Of a DNA stretch of 64,000 nucleotides, positions 24,867-33,343 are shown piece by piece; within the stretch, counting starts at the first letter, position 1, and every line of letters begins with the position of its first letter. Under the pieces are notes generated by a model that saw only the letters and a list, made by a program, of their open reading frames with translations, did not search any database and was not told the origin of the DNA. The stretch spans positions 1-64,000 of the forward strand of contig JAHAFI010000016.1 of the NCBI GenBank assembly GCA_018374355.1. The letters run 5' to 3'. A program made the translations under genes and the position numbers. The DNA is from Clostridiales bacterium (GTDB lineage Bacteria; Bacillota; Clostridia; Lachnospirales; Lachnospiraceae).

Positions 24867-26432
24867 GTGACAAATGCAATGGTTTTTTTAATTGCACTTG
24901 TTGCTGTAGTCATCGCGTTGCTGATCGCAGTTCCTGTGACTTGCAAGCTCGCTGTGGCCAATAAGGTAAAACAAGATGCCGAAAAAGTTGGTACTGCAGA
25001 AGAAAAAGCAAGAAACATCATAGATGAAGCTTTGAAAACAGCGGAAACTAAGAAACGTGAAGCTCTTCTGGAAGCAAAGGAAGAATCTCTGAAAACCAGA
25101 AACGAACTGGAAAAGGAGACAAAGGAGAGACGTAACGAACTGCAGAAGTATGAAAAGCGCGTGCTGGCAAAAGAAGAATCTGTCGACCGAAAAGCGGATG
25201 CTATCGAGCGAAGAGAATCTGAATATACAGCAAAAGAAGCAGAAATAAGAAAAAAAGAAAAGAAAGTTGACGAATTACACAATCAGGGAGTACAGGAACT
25301 TGAGAGAATCTCAGGTCTTACCTCCGAACAGGCAAAGGAATATCTTTTAAAATCTGTTGAAGACGAAGTAAAAATCGACACAGCAAAGCTCTACAAGGAA
25401 TTGGAGAGCAAAGCAAAGGAAGACGCAGTAAAGAAAGCAAAAGAATATGTGGTGACAGCGATTCAGAAATGTGCCGTTGACCATGTATCTGAAACGACGA
25501 TTTCCGTCGTTCAGCTTCCAAGCGATGAGATGAAGGGAAGGATTATCGGGCGTGAGGGACGAAACATCCGCACGTTGGAGACACTGACCGGTGTGGATCT
25601 GATTATTGACGATACACCGGAAGCGGTAGTTTTATCCGGATTTGACCCTATCCGCCGGGAAGTTGCAAGAATTGCTCTTGAAAAATTGATTGTTGACGGC
25701 AGAATCCACCCGGCCCGCATTGAGGAGATGGTGGAGAAAGCACAGAAGGAAGTGGAATCCATGATTCGGGAGGAAGGAGAGAATGCCGCTCTGGAAGTAG
25801 GCGTTCACGGCATCCATCCGGAATTGGTTCGTCTGCTGGGACGAATGAAATTCCGCTCCAGTTATGGACAGAATGCATTGAAGCATTCCATCGAAGTGGC
25901 TCAGTTGTCAGGACTTCTGGCAGCGGAAGTTGGTACGGATATCCGTATGGCAAAACGTGCCGGCTTATTACATGATATCGGAAAATCCATCGATCATGAA
26001 GTGGAAGGTTCCCATATTCAGATTGGTGTTGATTTATGTAGGAAGTATAAAGAATCTGCGCTGGTGATCAATGCAGTGGAAGCACATCATGGGGATGTGG
26101 AGCCGGAATCACTGATCGCTTGTATTGTACAGGCTGCTGATGCGATTTCTGCAGCGAGACCGGGTGCAAGAAGAGAGACACTGGAAACATATACAAACAG
26201 ATTGAAACAGTTAGAAGATATTACAAACTCCTTCAAGGGAGTGGACAAATCTTTTGCCATTCAGGCAGGACGCGAGGTTCGTATCATGGTATTACCGGAT
26301 CATGTAAATGATTCTGACATGGTATTACTTGCAAGAGATATTTCCAAACAGATTGAAGCTGAGCTGGAATATCCCGGACAGATTAAAGTCAATGTGATCA
26401 GGGAGAGCAGAGTGATCGATTACGCGAAGTAG
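24867..26432 (+). CDS. rny: Ribonuclease Y
   Basis: Membrane-anchored endoribonuclease that starts mRNA decay in Firmicutes. An N-terminal transmembrane helix (residues about 4-26) is followed by a long coiled coil (about 35-205), a KH domain (around GRIIGREGRNIRTLETLTGV) and an HD domain with HDIGKSIDHE. Length is 521. Translation starts at GTG 24867, 5 bases after AAGGAGGTG. The recA-recX-rny order is common in Clostridia. Confidence 0.96.
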   Translation: MTNAMVFLIALVAVVIALLIAVPVTCKLAVANKVKQDAEKVGTAEEKARNIIDEALKTAETKKREALLEAKEESLKTRNELEKETKERRNELQKYEKRVLAKEESVDRKADAIERRESEYTAKEAEIRKKEKKVDELHNQGVQELERISGLTSEQAKEYLLKSVEDEVKIDTAKLYKELESKAKEDAVKKAKEYVVTAIQKCAVDHVSETTISVVQLPSDEMKGRIIGREGRNIRTLETLTGVDLIIDDTPEAVVLSGFDPIRREVARIALEKLIVDGRIHPARIEEMVEKAQKEVESMIREEGENAALEVGVHGIHPELVRLLGRMKFRSSYGQNALKHSIEVAQLSGLLAAEVGTDIRMAKRAGLLHDIGKSIDHEVEGSHIQIGVDLCRKYKESALVINAVEAHHGDVEPESLIACIVQAADAISAARPGARRETLETYTNRLKQLEDITNSFKGVDKSFAIQAGREVRIMVLPDHVNDSDMVLLARDISKQIEAELEYPGQIKVNVIRESRVIDYAK

Positions 26433-26460
26433 TAATTTCACCGCTTTCTGAAAGTCAACA

Positions 26461-26514
26461 GACCCCATAGGGACTATATTTTAGGAATATGGTGCTTATG
26501 GGGTTTTTCAAATT
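26461..26514 (+). terminator. Terminator after rny
   Basis: ACCCCATA and TATGGGGT pair at the base of a long stem, followed by TTTTT. Confidence 0.8.
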
Positions 26515-26543
26515 AGAACAGAAGTCATAGAAAAGGAACTGCG

Positions 26544-27347
26544 ATGAAAAAATCCTTATGTATTCGAAAATATAATCTCAGATGTAAGAAGAACCTGAAA
26601 AAAGGAACCCTGCGCATGGTGTTTCTCACCGATATCCACAACAGAACGAAAGGTGAGGAAGGGGAACGGCTCAGGCAGAGGATTGACGAGTGCCGCCCGG
26701 ATTTGATTTTGGTGGGCGGTGATGTGCTGGTGGGTAAACGGGACTGTGAAACCGATACGGCTGCCGATTTTATCAAAGAACTGGCGGAATGTTATCCGGT
26801 CTGGTACGCCAATGGAAACCATGAACAGAGAATCCTCCGTTATGCAGAAGAATACGGCGGTATGGGTGAACGGTATGAGTCGGCCATCAAAAAGACAAAG
26901 GCTGTGCGGCTGGTAAACGAGAGGGCGGATATCCGGGTGAAAGGGATTCCGGTGACCATCTACGGGTTTGATCCGGATGAGAAATTTTATGATAAAGGAT
27001 TTAAGAAAAAGGGAATGAAAGAAGCTCTGGAAAAAGAATTCGGGACACCTGACCGGGAAAGCTATACCATTCTGCTGGCTCATACGCCAAGATACGGGAA
27101 AGAGTATCTGGAATGGGGGGCTGATCTGACACTGTCTGGCCATTACCATGGAGGCGTCATGATGCTGGGAAAAAGGCGGGGGCTGATCACTCCGGATTTT
27201 CGCCTGTTTTCCGGGCTTTGCGGAGGAATCAGAAGGGCCGGGGAAAGCCATATGATCGTAAGCAGTGGAGTGGGAGAGCATACGGTTCCTGTGAGAATCA
27301 ACAATCCCCGGGAGATTACATTGATCGAGGTGGAATTTCTTACTTGA
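26544..27347 (+). CDS. Metallophosphoesterase (YaeI-like)
   Basis: A 267-residue calcineurin-like phosphoesterase. The five metal and phosphate motifs are present in order: FLTDIHNR, VGGDVLVG, NGNHEQR, LLAHTPRY and GHYHGG. Relatives with this layout are membrane-associated phosphodiesterases, but this protein has no clear transmembrane helix, only a basic N-terminus. The substrate is unknown. It stands between a terminator and the scpA promoter, so it may be a single-gene unit. Confidence 0.85.
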   Translation: MKKSLCIRKYNLRCKKNLKKGTLRMVFLTDIHNRTKGEEGERLRQRIDECRPDLILVGGDVLVGKRDCETDTAADFIKELAECYPVWYANGNHEQRILRYAEEYGGMGERYESAIKKTKAVRLVNERADIRVKGIPVTIYGFDPDEKFYDKGFKKKGMKEALEKEFGTPDRESYTILLAHTPRYGKEYLEWGADLTLSGHYHGGVMMLGKRRGLITPDFRLFSGLCGGIRRAGESHMIVSSGVGEHTVPVRINNPREITLIEVEFLT

Positions 27348-27372
27348 AAATTCCGGTATTTCCCTGTAAAAT
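27344..27372 (+). promoter_or_regulatory. Promoter of scpAB
   Basis: TTGAAA (27344-27349) and TAAAAT (27367-27372), 17-base spacer; the -35 begins at the stop codon of the phosphoesterase gene. Confidence 0.65.
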
Positions 27373-27445
27373 AATGTAACTGGCGTACGGAGGGCGGATG
27401 CTTTCCGTACATCGGAATGCAGAGTATGAGAAATGAGGATAAATG

Positions 27446-28228
27446 ATGGGTATACCCGTAAAACTGCAGGTATTTGAAGGACCGCTGGATCTTCTGCTGC
27501 ATTTGATCGATAAGAATAAGATTGATATTTATGATATTCCCATTGTAGAGATTACAGAGCAGTATATGGAATATATTCGCCGGATGCAGGAGCAGGATCT
27601 GAATATCGTGAGCGAGTTCATGGTGATGGCGGCCACCCTTCTGGATATTAAATGCCGGATGCTTCTTCCAAAAGAGGTCAATGAAGAAGGGGAGGAAGAA
27701 GACCCCAGATCTGAGCTGGTACAGCAGCTTTTGGAATACAAAATGTACAAATATATGTCCTACGAGCTCAGAGACCGGATGGCGGATGCCTCCCGGTGTG
27801 TATACAAGCCGGGAACCATGCCGGAGGAGGTGCTGGAATACCGTCCCCCGGTAGATGTGGAAGAACTGATCGGTGACCTGACGCTGGCGAAGCTGCAGGA
27901 GATTTTCAAAAGGATTATAAAAAGACAGGAAGATAAGCTGGACCCTATCCGAAGCAAGTTTGGAAGGATTGAAAAGGAAGAGGTGAGTCTGGAGGATAAG
28001 ATGGCACAAGTCTATGACTATGCGCTCACCCACAAAAGATTTTCTTTCCGGGGACTTTTGGAGAAACAGTCCGGCAGGATTCAGGTGATTGTCACGTTTT
28101 TGGCAATACTGGAACTGATGAAGACCGGTGTGATTGAGATTTGTCAGGAGCAGCTTTTTGACGATATTCAGATTACATCGCTGAAATATGAGGAGCAGAG
28201 GGATGGAACAATTAGAAGCGGCGATTGA
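27446..28228 (+). CDS. scpA: Segregation and condensation protein A
   Basis: Kleisin subunit of the SMC-ScpAB condensin. The N-terminal signature VFEGPLDLLLHLIDKNKIDI is clear, followed by an acidic linker and a C-terminal winged-helix segment (KRFSFRGLLEKQSGRIQVIVTFLAILELMK) that contacts the SMC head. ATG 27446 is preferred over 27443 because of its spacing from GAGG. It overlaps scpB by 26 bases. Confidence 0.94.
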   Translation: MGIPVKLQVFEGPLDLLLHLIDKNKIDIYDIPIVEITEQYMEYIRRMQEQDLNIVSEFMVMAATLLDIKCRMLLPKEVNEEGEEEDPRSELVQQLLEYKMYKYMSYELRDRMADASRCVYKPGTMPEEVLEYRPPVDVEELIGDLTLAKLQEIFKRIIKRQEDKLDPIRSKFGRIEKEEVSLEDKMAQVYDYALTHKRFSFRGLLEKQSGRIQVIVTFLAILELMKTGVIEICQEQLFDDIQITSLKYEEQRDGTIRSGD

Positions 28229-28766
28229 GGCGATTTTGTTTGCGGCAGGTGAGTCGGTGGAGGTGTCGCGGATTGCAAAGGCGATTGGGCACGACAATCA
28301 GACCACGGAAAAAATCATTCGGAATATGATGCTGAAATATCAGGCGGCTGACAGAGGAATCAAGATTCTGGAGCTGGACGGAGCCTTTCAGATGTGTACC
28401 AAACAGGAGTATTACGGCTATCTGGTAGAGATTGCCCTCCAGCCGAAGAAGGCGGTGCTGACGGATGTTATGCTGGAGACACTGTCTATTATTGCCTACA
28501 AGCAGCCGGTGACCAAACAGGAGATTGAGAAAATCCGCGGGGTCAAGTGTGACCATGCCATCAACAAACTGGTGGAGTACAATCTGGTACAGGAGCTGGG
28601 CAGGCTGGATGCCCCGGGAAGACCGATCCTGTTTGGGACAACGGAGGAATTTCTGCGGAATTTCGGGGTACAGTCTACGGATGATCTGCCGGTAATCAGT
28701 CCGGTGAAGCTGGAGGATTTCAAGGCAGAGGCGGAGGAGGAGATACAACTGAAGCTGGATGTGTGA
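28203..28766 (+). CDS. scpB: Segregation and condensation protein B
   Basis: Winged-helix partner of ScpA in condensin. The start MEQLEAAIEAILFAAGESV and the segments LETLSIIAYKQPVTKQEIE and GRLDAPGRPILFGTTEEFL are diagnostic. The frame opens at 28188, but ATG 28203 with GAGGAGCAGAGGG upstream fits the family N-terminus. Length is 187. Confidence 0.94.
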   Translation: MEQLEAAIEAILFAAGESVEVSRIAKAIGHDNQTTEKIIRNMMLKYQAADRGIKILELDGAFQMCTKQEYYGYLVEIALQPKKAVLTDVMLETLSIIAYKQPVTKQEIEKIRGVKCDHAINKLVEYNLVQELGRLDAPGRPILFGTTEEFLRNFGVQSTDDLPVISPVKLEDFKAEAEEEIQLKLDV

Positions 28767-28874
28767 TTTTCCGGAAGGAAGGGTAGAAAATCAGGAGAAC
28801 CTCTGCATCAGAACATATTTTGTACAGGACTTTCATATAGTAGGTTTATAAAGATAACTATGGGGGGATTGTGC

Positions 28875-30077
28875 ATGAGAAAATTTTGTCTGTGTATTCT
28901 GGCGGCCCTCTGTCTGCTGACAGGTTTTCCGCTTTTATGCAGCGCCGCGGAATTAAATGAATCGGAACTTTATGCACGTTCGGCATGTCTGTTGGATGCA
29001 GACTCCGGGCGTGTTTTATATGGAAAAGAAGCCAGCCAGCCGATGCCCATGGCAAGTACCACGAAAATTATGACCTGTATCTTGGCTCTGGAAGCGGAGC
29101 GGGGGGAGGAGCTGGTGACGGTTTCCGCCAATGCCGCCAGTCAGCCCAGAGTGCATATGGGGGCAGGAGAAGGGGAACAGTTTCTGCTGAATGATCTTTT
29201 GTATGCGCTGATGCTGAATTCGGATAACGATGCGGCGGTGATGATCGCAGAGCACATTGCCGGTACAGTGGAGGAATTTGCCGGGATGATGAACCGGAAG
29301 GTAGAGGAGATCGGCTGTGAGCAGACCCATTTTGTCACTCCAAACGGGCTGGACGGGGAGGATGAAGAGGGGGTCCACAGTACGACGGCGGTGGATCTGG
29401 CGAGAATTATGCGGTACTGCATTACGGATTCCCCACAGAAAGAAATGTTCCTGCAGATCACCCGCACGCCGTCCTATACGTTCTGGAACAATGGCCATAC
29501 CCGGATGTACAACTGCACCAATCACAATGCGTTTCTGGGGATGATGGACGGAGCACTGACCGGAAAGACGGGATTTACCGCAGATGCAGGATACTGCTAT
29601 GTGGGGGCGCTGCAGTGGGAGGGAAAGACCCTGATTGTATCTCTTCTGGCCTGCGGCTGGCCCAACAATAAGGGATATAAATGGGCGGATACAAAAAAAC
29701 TTATGACTTACGGGTTGCAGAATTATACATATCGGGATATATTTGAACATAAGGAACTGGGAAGCCTTCCGGTGGAAGGCGGACAATATGAGGAAATGGC
29801 CATCGGGGAGACGGCCAGAACCCCCATTGGCTATCATACTGACCAGTCGGAGATTTCCTTCCCCCTGCTTTTAAGGCAGGATGAGCAGATACGGGTGGAG
29901 TATCAGATCCCCGAAAAACTGAAGGCGCCCGTCAATGAAGGTCAGTTGATCGGAAAGGTACAGTATTTTCTGGGGGAAGAGCTTTTGAAGGAATACCCGG
30001 TTTACGCAGAAAAACAGGTGGATGTGCTGGATTTTTCTTGGTGCCTGAAAAAAATCGGAGAAGAATACAAGGTATAA
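28875..30077 (+). CDS. D-alanyl-D-alanine carboxypeptidase (DacF/DacA-like)
   Basis: A secreted penicillin-binding carboxypeptidase that trims peptidoglycan stem peptides. A Sec signal peptide (residues 1-25, ending CSAAE) is followed by the three active-site motifs: Ser61-Thr-Thr-Lys64, Ser116-Asp-Asn118, and Lys231-Thr-Gly233. A C-terminal beta-rich PBP5-like domain completes 400 residues. ATG 28875 is chosen over 28860, which lies ahead of the GGGGGA ribosome site. The scpAB-dacF neighbourhood is common in Clostridia. A spore cortex role like that of Bacillus DacF is possible but not shown. Confidence 0.92.
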   Translation: MRKFCLCILAALCLLTGFPLLCSAAELNESELYARSACLLDADSGRVLYGKEASQPMPMASTTKIMTCILALEAERGEELVTVSANAASQPRVHMGAGEGEQFLLNDLLYALMLNSDNDAAVMIAEHIAGTVEEFAGMMNRKVEEIGCEQTHFVTPNGLDGEDEEGVHSTTAVDLARIMRYCITDSPQKEMFLQITRTPSYTFWNNGHTRMYNCTNHNAFLGMMDGALTGKTGFTADAGYCYVGALQWEGKTLIVSLLACGWPNNKGYKWADTKKLMTYGLQNYTYRDIFEHKELGSLPVEGGQYEEMAIGETARTPIGYHTDQSEISFPLLLRQDEQIRVEYQIPEKLKAPVNEGQLIGKVQYFLGEELLKEYPVYAEKQVDVLDFSWCLKKIGEEYKV

Positions 30078-30142
30078 AACGTAAGGTACAGCATCCAAAA
30101 GAACGACAGCATATTGGAAACAGAAGAGAAACGGAGGAGAAC

Positions 30143-30709
30143 ATGATGCATAAGATGATGGAAGATATGGAAGACTGTCCGATCATTGCGGCGATTAAGG
30201 ATGACGAGGGATTGAAGGCCTGTCTGCAGTCGGACAGCAGCGTGATTTTTGTCTTGTACGGTGATATCTGTACCGTTTCGGAAATTATAGAAAAGATTAA
30301 GGAAAGCGGAAAAAAAGCAGTGATTCATATGGATCTTGTTCAGGGGCTTTCCGGCAAAGAGGTGTCGGTGGACTTCCTGAAGAAACATACCCGGGCAGAC
30401 GGAATCATCACCACCCGTCCGGCTCTGATTCGTCGGGCCAAAGAATTGGGAATGTTTACCGTTCTCCGGTTCTTCGTGATTGATTCCATGGCTTACGAAA
30501 ATATACAGAAACAGTCAGCGGCGGTACAGCCGGATGTGATCGAAATCCTTCCGGGGCTGATGCCGAAGGTGATCGGCCGGATTCGCAGGACAGTCCGCCG
30601 TCCGGTGATCGCCGGGGGATTGATCAGCGAAAAGGAAGATATCATGGCGGCTCTGGATGCGGGTGCGGTGGCAATCTCTACCACCAACAGGGACGTATGG
30701 TTTATGTAA
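30143..30709 (+). CDS. glpP: Glycerol-3-phosphate responsive antiterminator GlpP
   Basis: A 188-residue TIM-barrel-like RNA-binding antiterminator of the GlpP family. Family segments are CPIIAAIKDDEGL, VIFVLYGDICTVSEIIEKIK, HMDLVQGLSGKEV and PVIAGGLISEKEDI. The frame is open upstream to 30038 inside the previous gene, but GGAGGAG at 30133 fixes ATG 30143. No glpF, glpK or glpD is in the window, so its target mRNA is elsewhere. Confidence 0.88.
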   Translation: MMHKMMEDMEDCPIIAAIKDDEGLKACLQSDSSVIFVLYGDICTVSEIIEKIKESGKKAVIHMDLVQGLSGKEVSVDFLKKHTRADGIITTRPALIRRAKELGMFTVLRFFVIDSMAYENIQKQSAAVQPDVIEILPGLMPKVIGRIRRTVRRPVIAGGLISEKEDIMAALDAGAVAISTTNRDVWFM

Positions 30710-30732
30710 GATTTCCGTAATGTTCTTTTTCC

Positions 30733-30761
30733 TTGTTTTTTACAGAAATTCGTTATATACT
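30733..30761 (+). promoter_or_regulatory. Promoter of the zinc-ribbon/YARHG gene
   Basis: TTGTTT (30733-30738) and TATACT (30756-30761), 17-base spacer. Confidence 0.6.
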
Positions 30762-30835
30762 GTAAAGACAAAGTGAGGGATAATAATTGAACCAATACAA
30801 AACTCAGGATAGCTTATGTAGAGAGAGGAAACAGA

Positions 30836-31720
30836 ATGTTTTGTGAAAAATGTGGAAATAAAGTTCAAGAGGGCGAAAGGTTCTGCTCTTACTGCGGAAA
30901 CCGGATTGAAGAGCCCGGAACTCAAGAAAAACACACGGATATTCCGGATGGCATGGGATACGGATATAAGCCGCCTGTAAAGACACCGAAAAGAATACAG
31001 GAAGATGATGATTTTGACGAGGAGTGGAGGGAAGAGGAAAAGAAAGAAAAGATCACCTTCATTATACTCGGGATTATCATCGTTGCGCTGGTAGTTTCCA
31101 TTGTGATCGGAGTGATTTTCCTGCTGAGATCCAGTGGTATGAAAGAGGAAAAACGGGTTCCCCAGCTTACGGAGGAACAGAAAGAGGAACTGAACCACGG
31201 AAGAACAGAGGGTGAGGGAAATGAGGCATCTGCAGATGAGGCGGAAGTAACCCCGGAACCCACCGTGATGCCGGAATCTGATCCGCTGACAGAAGGGGAG
31301 GCAGGAGCAGTGGAAGCGGAATCCGACGGCCGGATCGCTGCGGAGAACACACCGGAATCTGTTCAGGAGACAGCTCCGGTTCCCACACAGGAAGTGACTC
31401 CGGTACCGACGCAGGAGCCGCCGGTAGTGGTGCACGAGGAAGCGGACTTTATTATTCCGGACAGCAGTACCAGATATCTGACCAATGCAGATTTGTCCTT
31501 GTTAAGCGAATGGGAGGTAAGGGTTGCCCGAAATGAAATCTATGCCCGTCACGGAAGGATTTTTAAGACCGATGACCTTGCCGAGTATTTTGAGGAAAAG
31601 GACTGGTATGTGGGATCGATTCCCCCGGAATTGTTTGATGATTCCTATCTGAATGAGATAGAAATTGAAAACATAAAATTCATTACTAATTTTGAAAAAG
31701 CGCATAATTTGAATCAGTAG
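30836..31720 (+). CDS. Zinc-ribbon, single-pass membrane protein with YARHG domain
   Basis: A 294-residue protein with three parts. Residues 1-25 are a zinc ribbon (CEKCGNKVQEGERFCSYCGN). Residues about 76-102 are one transmembrane helix. A Pro/Thr/Glu-rich linker (about 118-205), likely crossing the wall, leads to a C-terminal YARHG domain, with the namesake motif in VARNEIYARHGRIF. The zinc ribbon is thus cytoplasmic and the YARHG domain outside. This architecture is frequent in Lachnospiraceae; its role is unknown, with envelope sensing or binding suspected. Confidence 0.85.
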   Translation: MFCEKCGNKVQEGERFCSYCGNRIEEPGTQEKHTDIPDGMGYGYKPPVKTPKRIQEDDDFDEEWREEEKKEKITFIILGIIIVALVVSIVIGVIFLLRSSGMKEEKRVPQLTEEQKEELNHGRTEGEGNEASADEAEVTPEPTVMPESDPLTEGEAGAVEAESDGRIAAENTPESVQETAPVPTQEVTPVPTQEPPVVVHEEADFIIPDSSTRYLTNADLSLLSEWEVRVARNEIYARHGRIFKTDDLAEYFEEKDWYVGSIPPELFDDSYLNEIEIENIKFITNFEKAHNLNQ

Positions 31721-31769
31721 ACACAAAAACGGAGGTTTCCAGAAGAAAGGAAACCTCCGTTTTTGTGTA
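31720..31769. terminator. Bidirectional terminator
   Basis: ACACAAAAACGGAGGTTTCC and GGAAACCTCCGTTTTTGTGT form a 20-bp perfect stem around AGAAGAAA. It separates the converging YARHG gene and the MATE gene and works on both strands. Confidence 0.92.
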
Positions 31770-31776
31770 TCTCTTG

Positions 31777-33147
31777 TCAGGCAAGCTTCTTCAGAGAATC
31801 TTCGGAAAGAATTTTCTTGAAAAAGACAAAGAACAGAGTTAATGCCGTAGTTGCGGAAATAATATCTGCGATGGGTTCTGCATAATAGATTCCCATAACT
31901 CCGAAAAAACGAGGCAGAATAATAGCCAGAGGGATCAAAAGAATCACCTTACGCAGCAGGGCGATAAAGATAGAAATCTTTGCCTGTCCCAATCCCAGAA
32001 ACGTGGTCTGGCATCCGTTTTGTGCGCCGAAGATCAGCATTCCGAACATGTATACCGGCATCACCTGTTTTACAAGCTCCAAAAGCTCCGGCTGGGAGGT
32101 GAACATGGAGCCGTAGAATCCCGGAACCAGCAGGGTGGTCAGGGTGAAGCAGAAGGACAGCAGGAAGGTGGAGGTGATCAGGTATTTTGCGGTTTTGCGT
32201 ACCCGGTCAAAATTCTTCGCGCCGAAGTTGTAGCTGATAATCGGCTGTACTCCCTGCGTAAATCCGCCGATGGGGATGGACAGAAGCTGCATGATACTCT
32301 GAAGGATCGTCATGGATCCCACGTACAGGTCACCGCCGTAGGTCTGCAGTCCATGATTCAGTACAATGGAAATGGCGCTTTCCGTTGACTGCATGATAAA
32401 GGGGGCTACTCCCAGCATACTGATATTTTTTACAATATTGGCAGATAATTTCATGTGGGGAAGCCGGATCCTGATACTGGATTTTTTAGAGATCAGGAAA
32501 CGAAGCACCCAGATGGAACTGACTGCCTGAGAAAGCACGGTGGCTATGGCCGCACCCTGCACTCCCATATCCAGAACAAAAATAAAAACAGGGTCCAGCA
32601 CGATATTGATGACTGCACCGATCAGTACGGACAGCATAGCGGTTCGTGCCTGTCCCTGAGAGCTGATAAACAGATTCAGCCCAAAGGCAATTTGGACAAA
32701 AACGGTTCCCCACAGATAAATGGTAATATACTGAAGGGAATACGTGATGGTCTGATCGCTGGCTCCAAACAGATACAGCAGTGGTTCTTTGGAAAGCTGG
32801 AATACTACGGTCAGTATCCCGGCGAAAACCAGCAGCATGGAAACGGAATTTCCGAGAATCTGTTCGGCCCGCTTTTTGTCGCCTCTTCCGAGGGCGATCG
32901 CTGCCAGCGGTGCGCCGCCTGCGCCTACAAAAGAACTGAATGCGGAGATCAGCATCAGAATCGGAAAGGTAACGCCTACGCCGGTCAGAGCCAGATGGCC
33001 CACTTCCGGGATTCGTCCGATGTAGATACGGTCTACGATGTTATAAAGCACGTTGATCAACTGGGCGATGACGGAAGGAACGGCCAATTGTACCATAAGT
33101 TTCGGGATGGATTCCGTCCCGAGACGGGTGTCTTGATTTGCGTTCAT
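31777..33147 (-). CDS. MATE family efflux transporter
   Basis: A 456-residue, 12-helix exporter driven by Na+ or H+. The N-terminal half begins KLMVQLAVPSVIAQLINVLYNIVDRIYIG, the classical MATE signature, and the second half repeats it near GVAPFIMQSTESAISIVLNHGL. Substrate is unknown; drug or metabolite export is the family role. It is the only gene on the minus strand in this area and has its own promoter. Confidence 0.93.
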   Translation of the reverse strand: MNANQDTRLGTESIPKLMVQLAVPSVIAQLINVLYNIVDRIYIGRIPEVGHLALTGVGVTFPILMLISAFSSFVGAGGAPLAAIALGRGDKKRAEQILGNSVSMLLVFAGILTVVFQLSKEPLLYLFGASDQTITYSLQYITIYLWGTVFVQIAFGLNLFISSQGQARTAMLSVLIGAVINIVLDPVFIFVLDMGVQGAAIATVLSQAVSSIWVLRFLISKKSSIRIRLPHMKLSANIVKNISMLGVAPFIMQSTESAISIVLNHGLQTYGGDLYVGSMTILQSIMQLLSIPIGGFTQGVQPIISYNFGAKNFDRVRKTAKYLITSTFLLSFCFTLTTLLVPGFYGSMFTSQPELLELVKQVMPVYMFGMLIFGAQNGCQTTFLGLGQAKISIFIALLRKVILLIPLAIILPRFFGVMGIYYAEPIADIISATTALTLFFVFFKKILSEDSLKKLA

Positions 33148-33182
33148 ATTTGCACATCCTTTTCTAAAATCTTTTTATGTCT

Positions 33183-33211
33183 ACTATATTTCTTTGCGGT
33201 AAGAATGTCAA
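33183..33211 (-). promoter_or_regulatory. Promoter of the MATE gene
   Basis: On the minus strand TTGACA (33206-33211) and TATAGT (33183-33188) with a 17-base spacer, 36 bases before the ATG. Confidence 0.8.
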
Positions 33212-33343
33212 TAATCTAAAAAAATTCTAAAGAAAATTAAAATACAGGGAAAAGAATTGCAAAAGCAAAACGATACCGTTATCCTTAATCTGACATCCGA
33301 GGAAAAAGATAACAAGTAAATCTGACAGAGAGGAGAGACAGAT

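Noticed and set aside
32455..33219. Plus-strand frame opposite the MATE gene
   Set aside because: The MATE protein has clear helices and signatures on the minus strand with its own promoter; the plus-strand frame has none.
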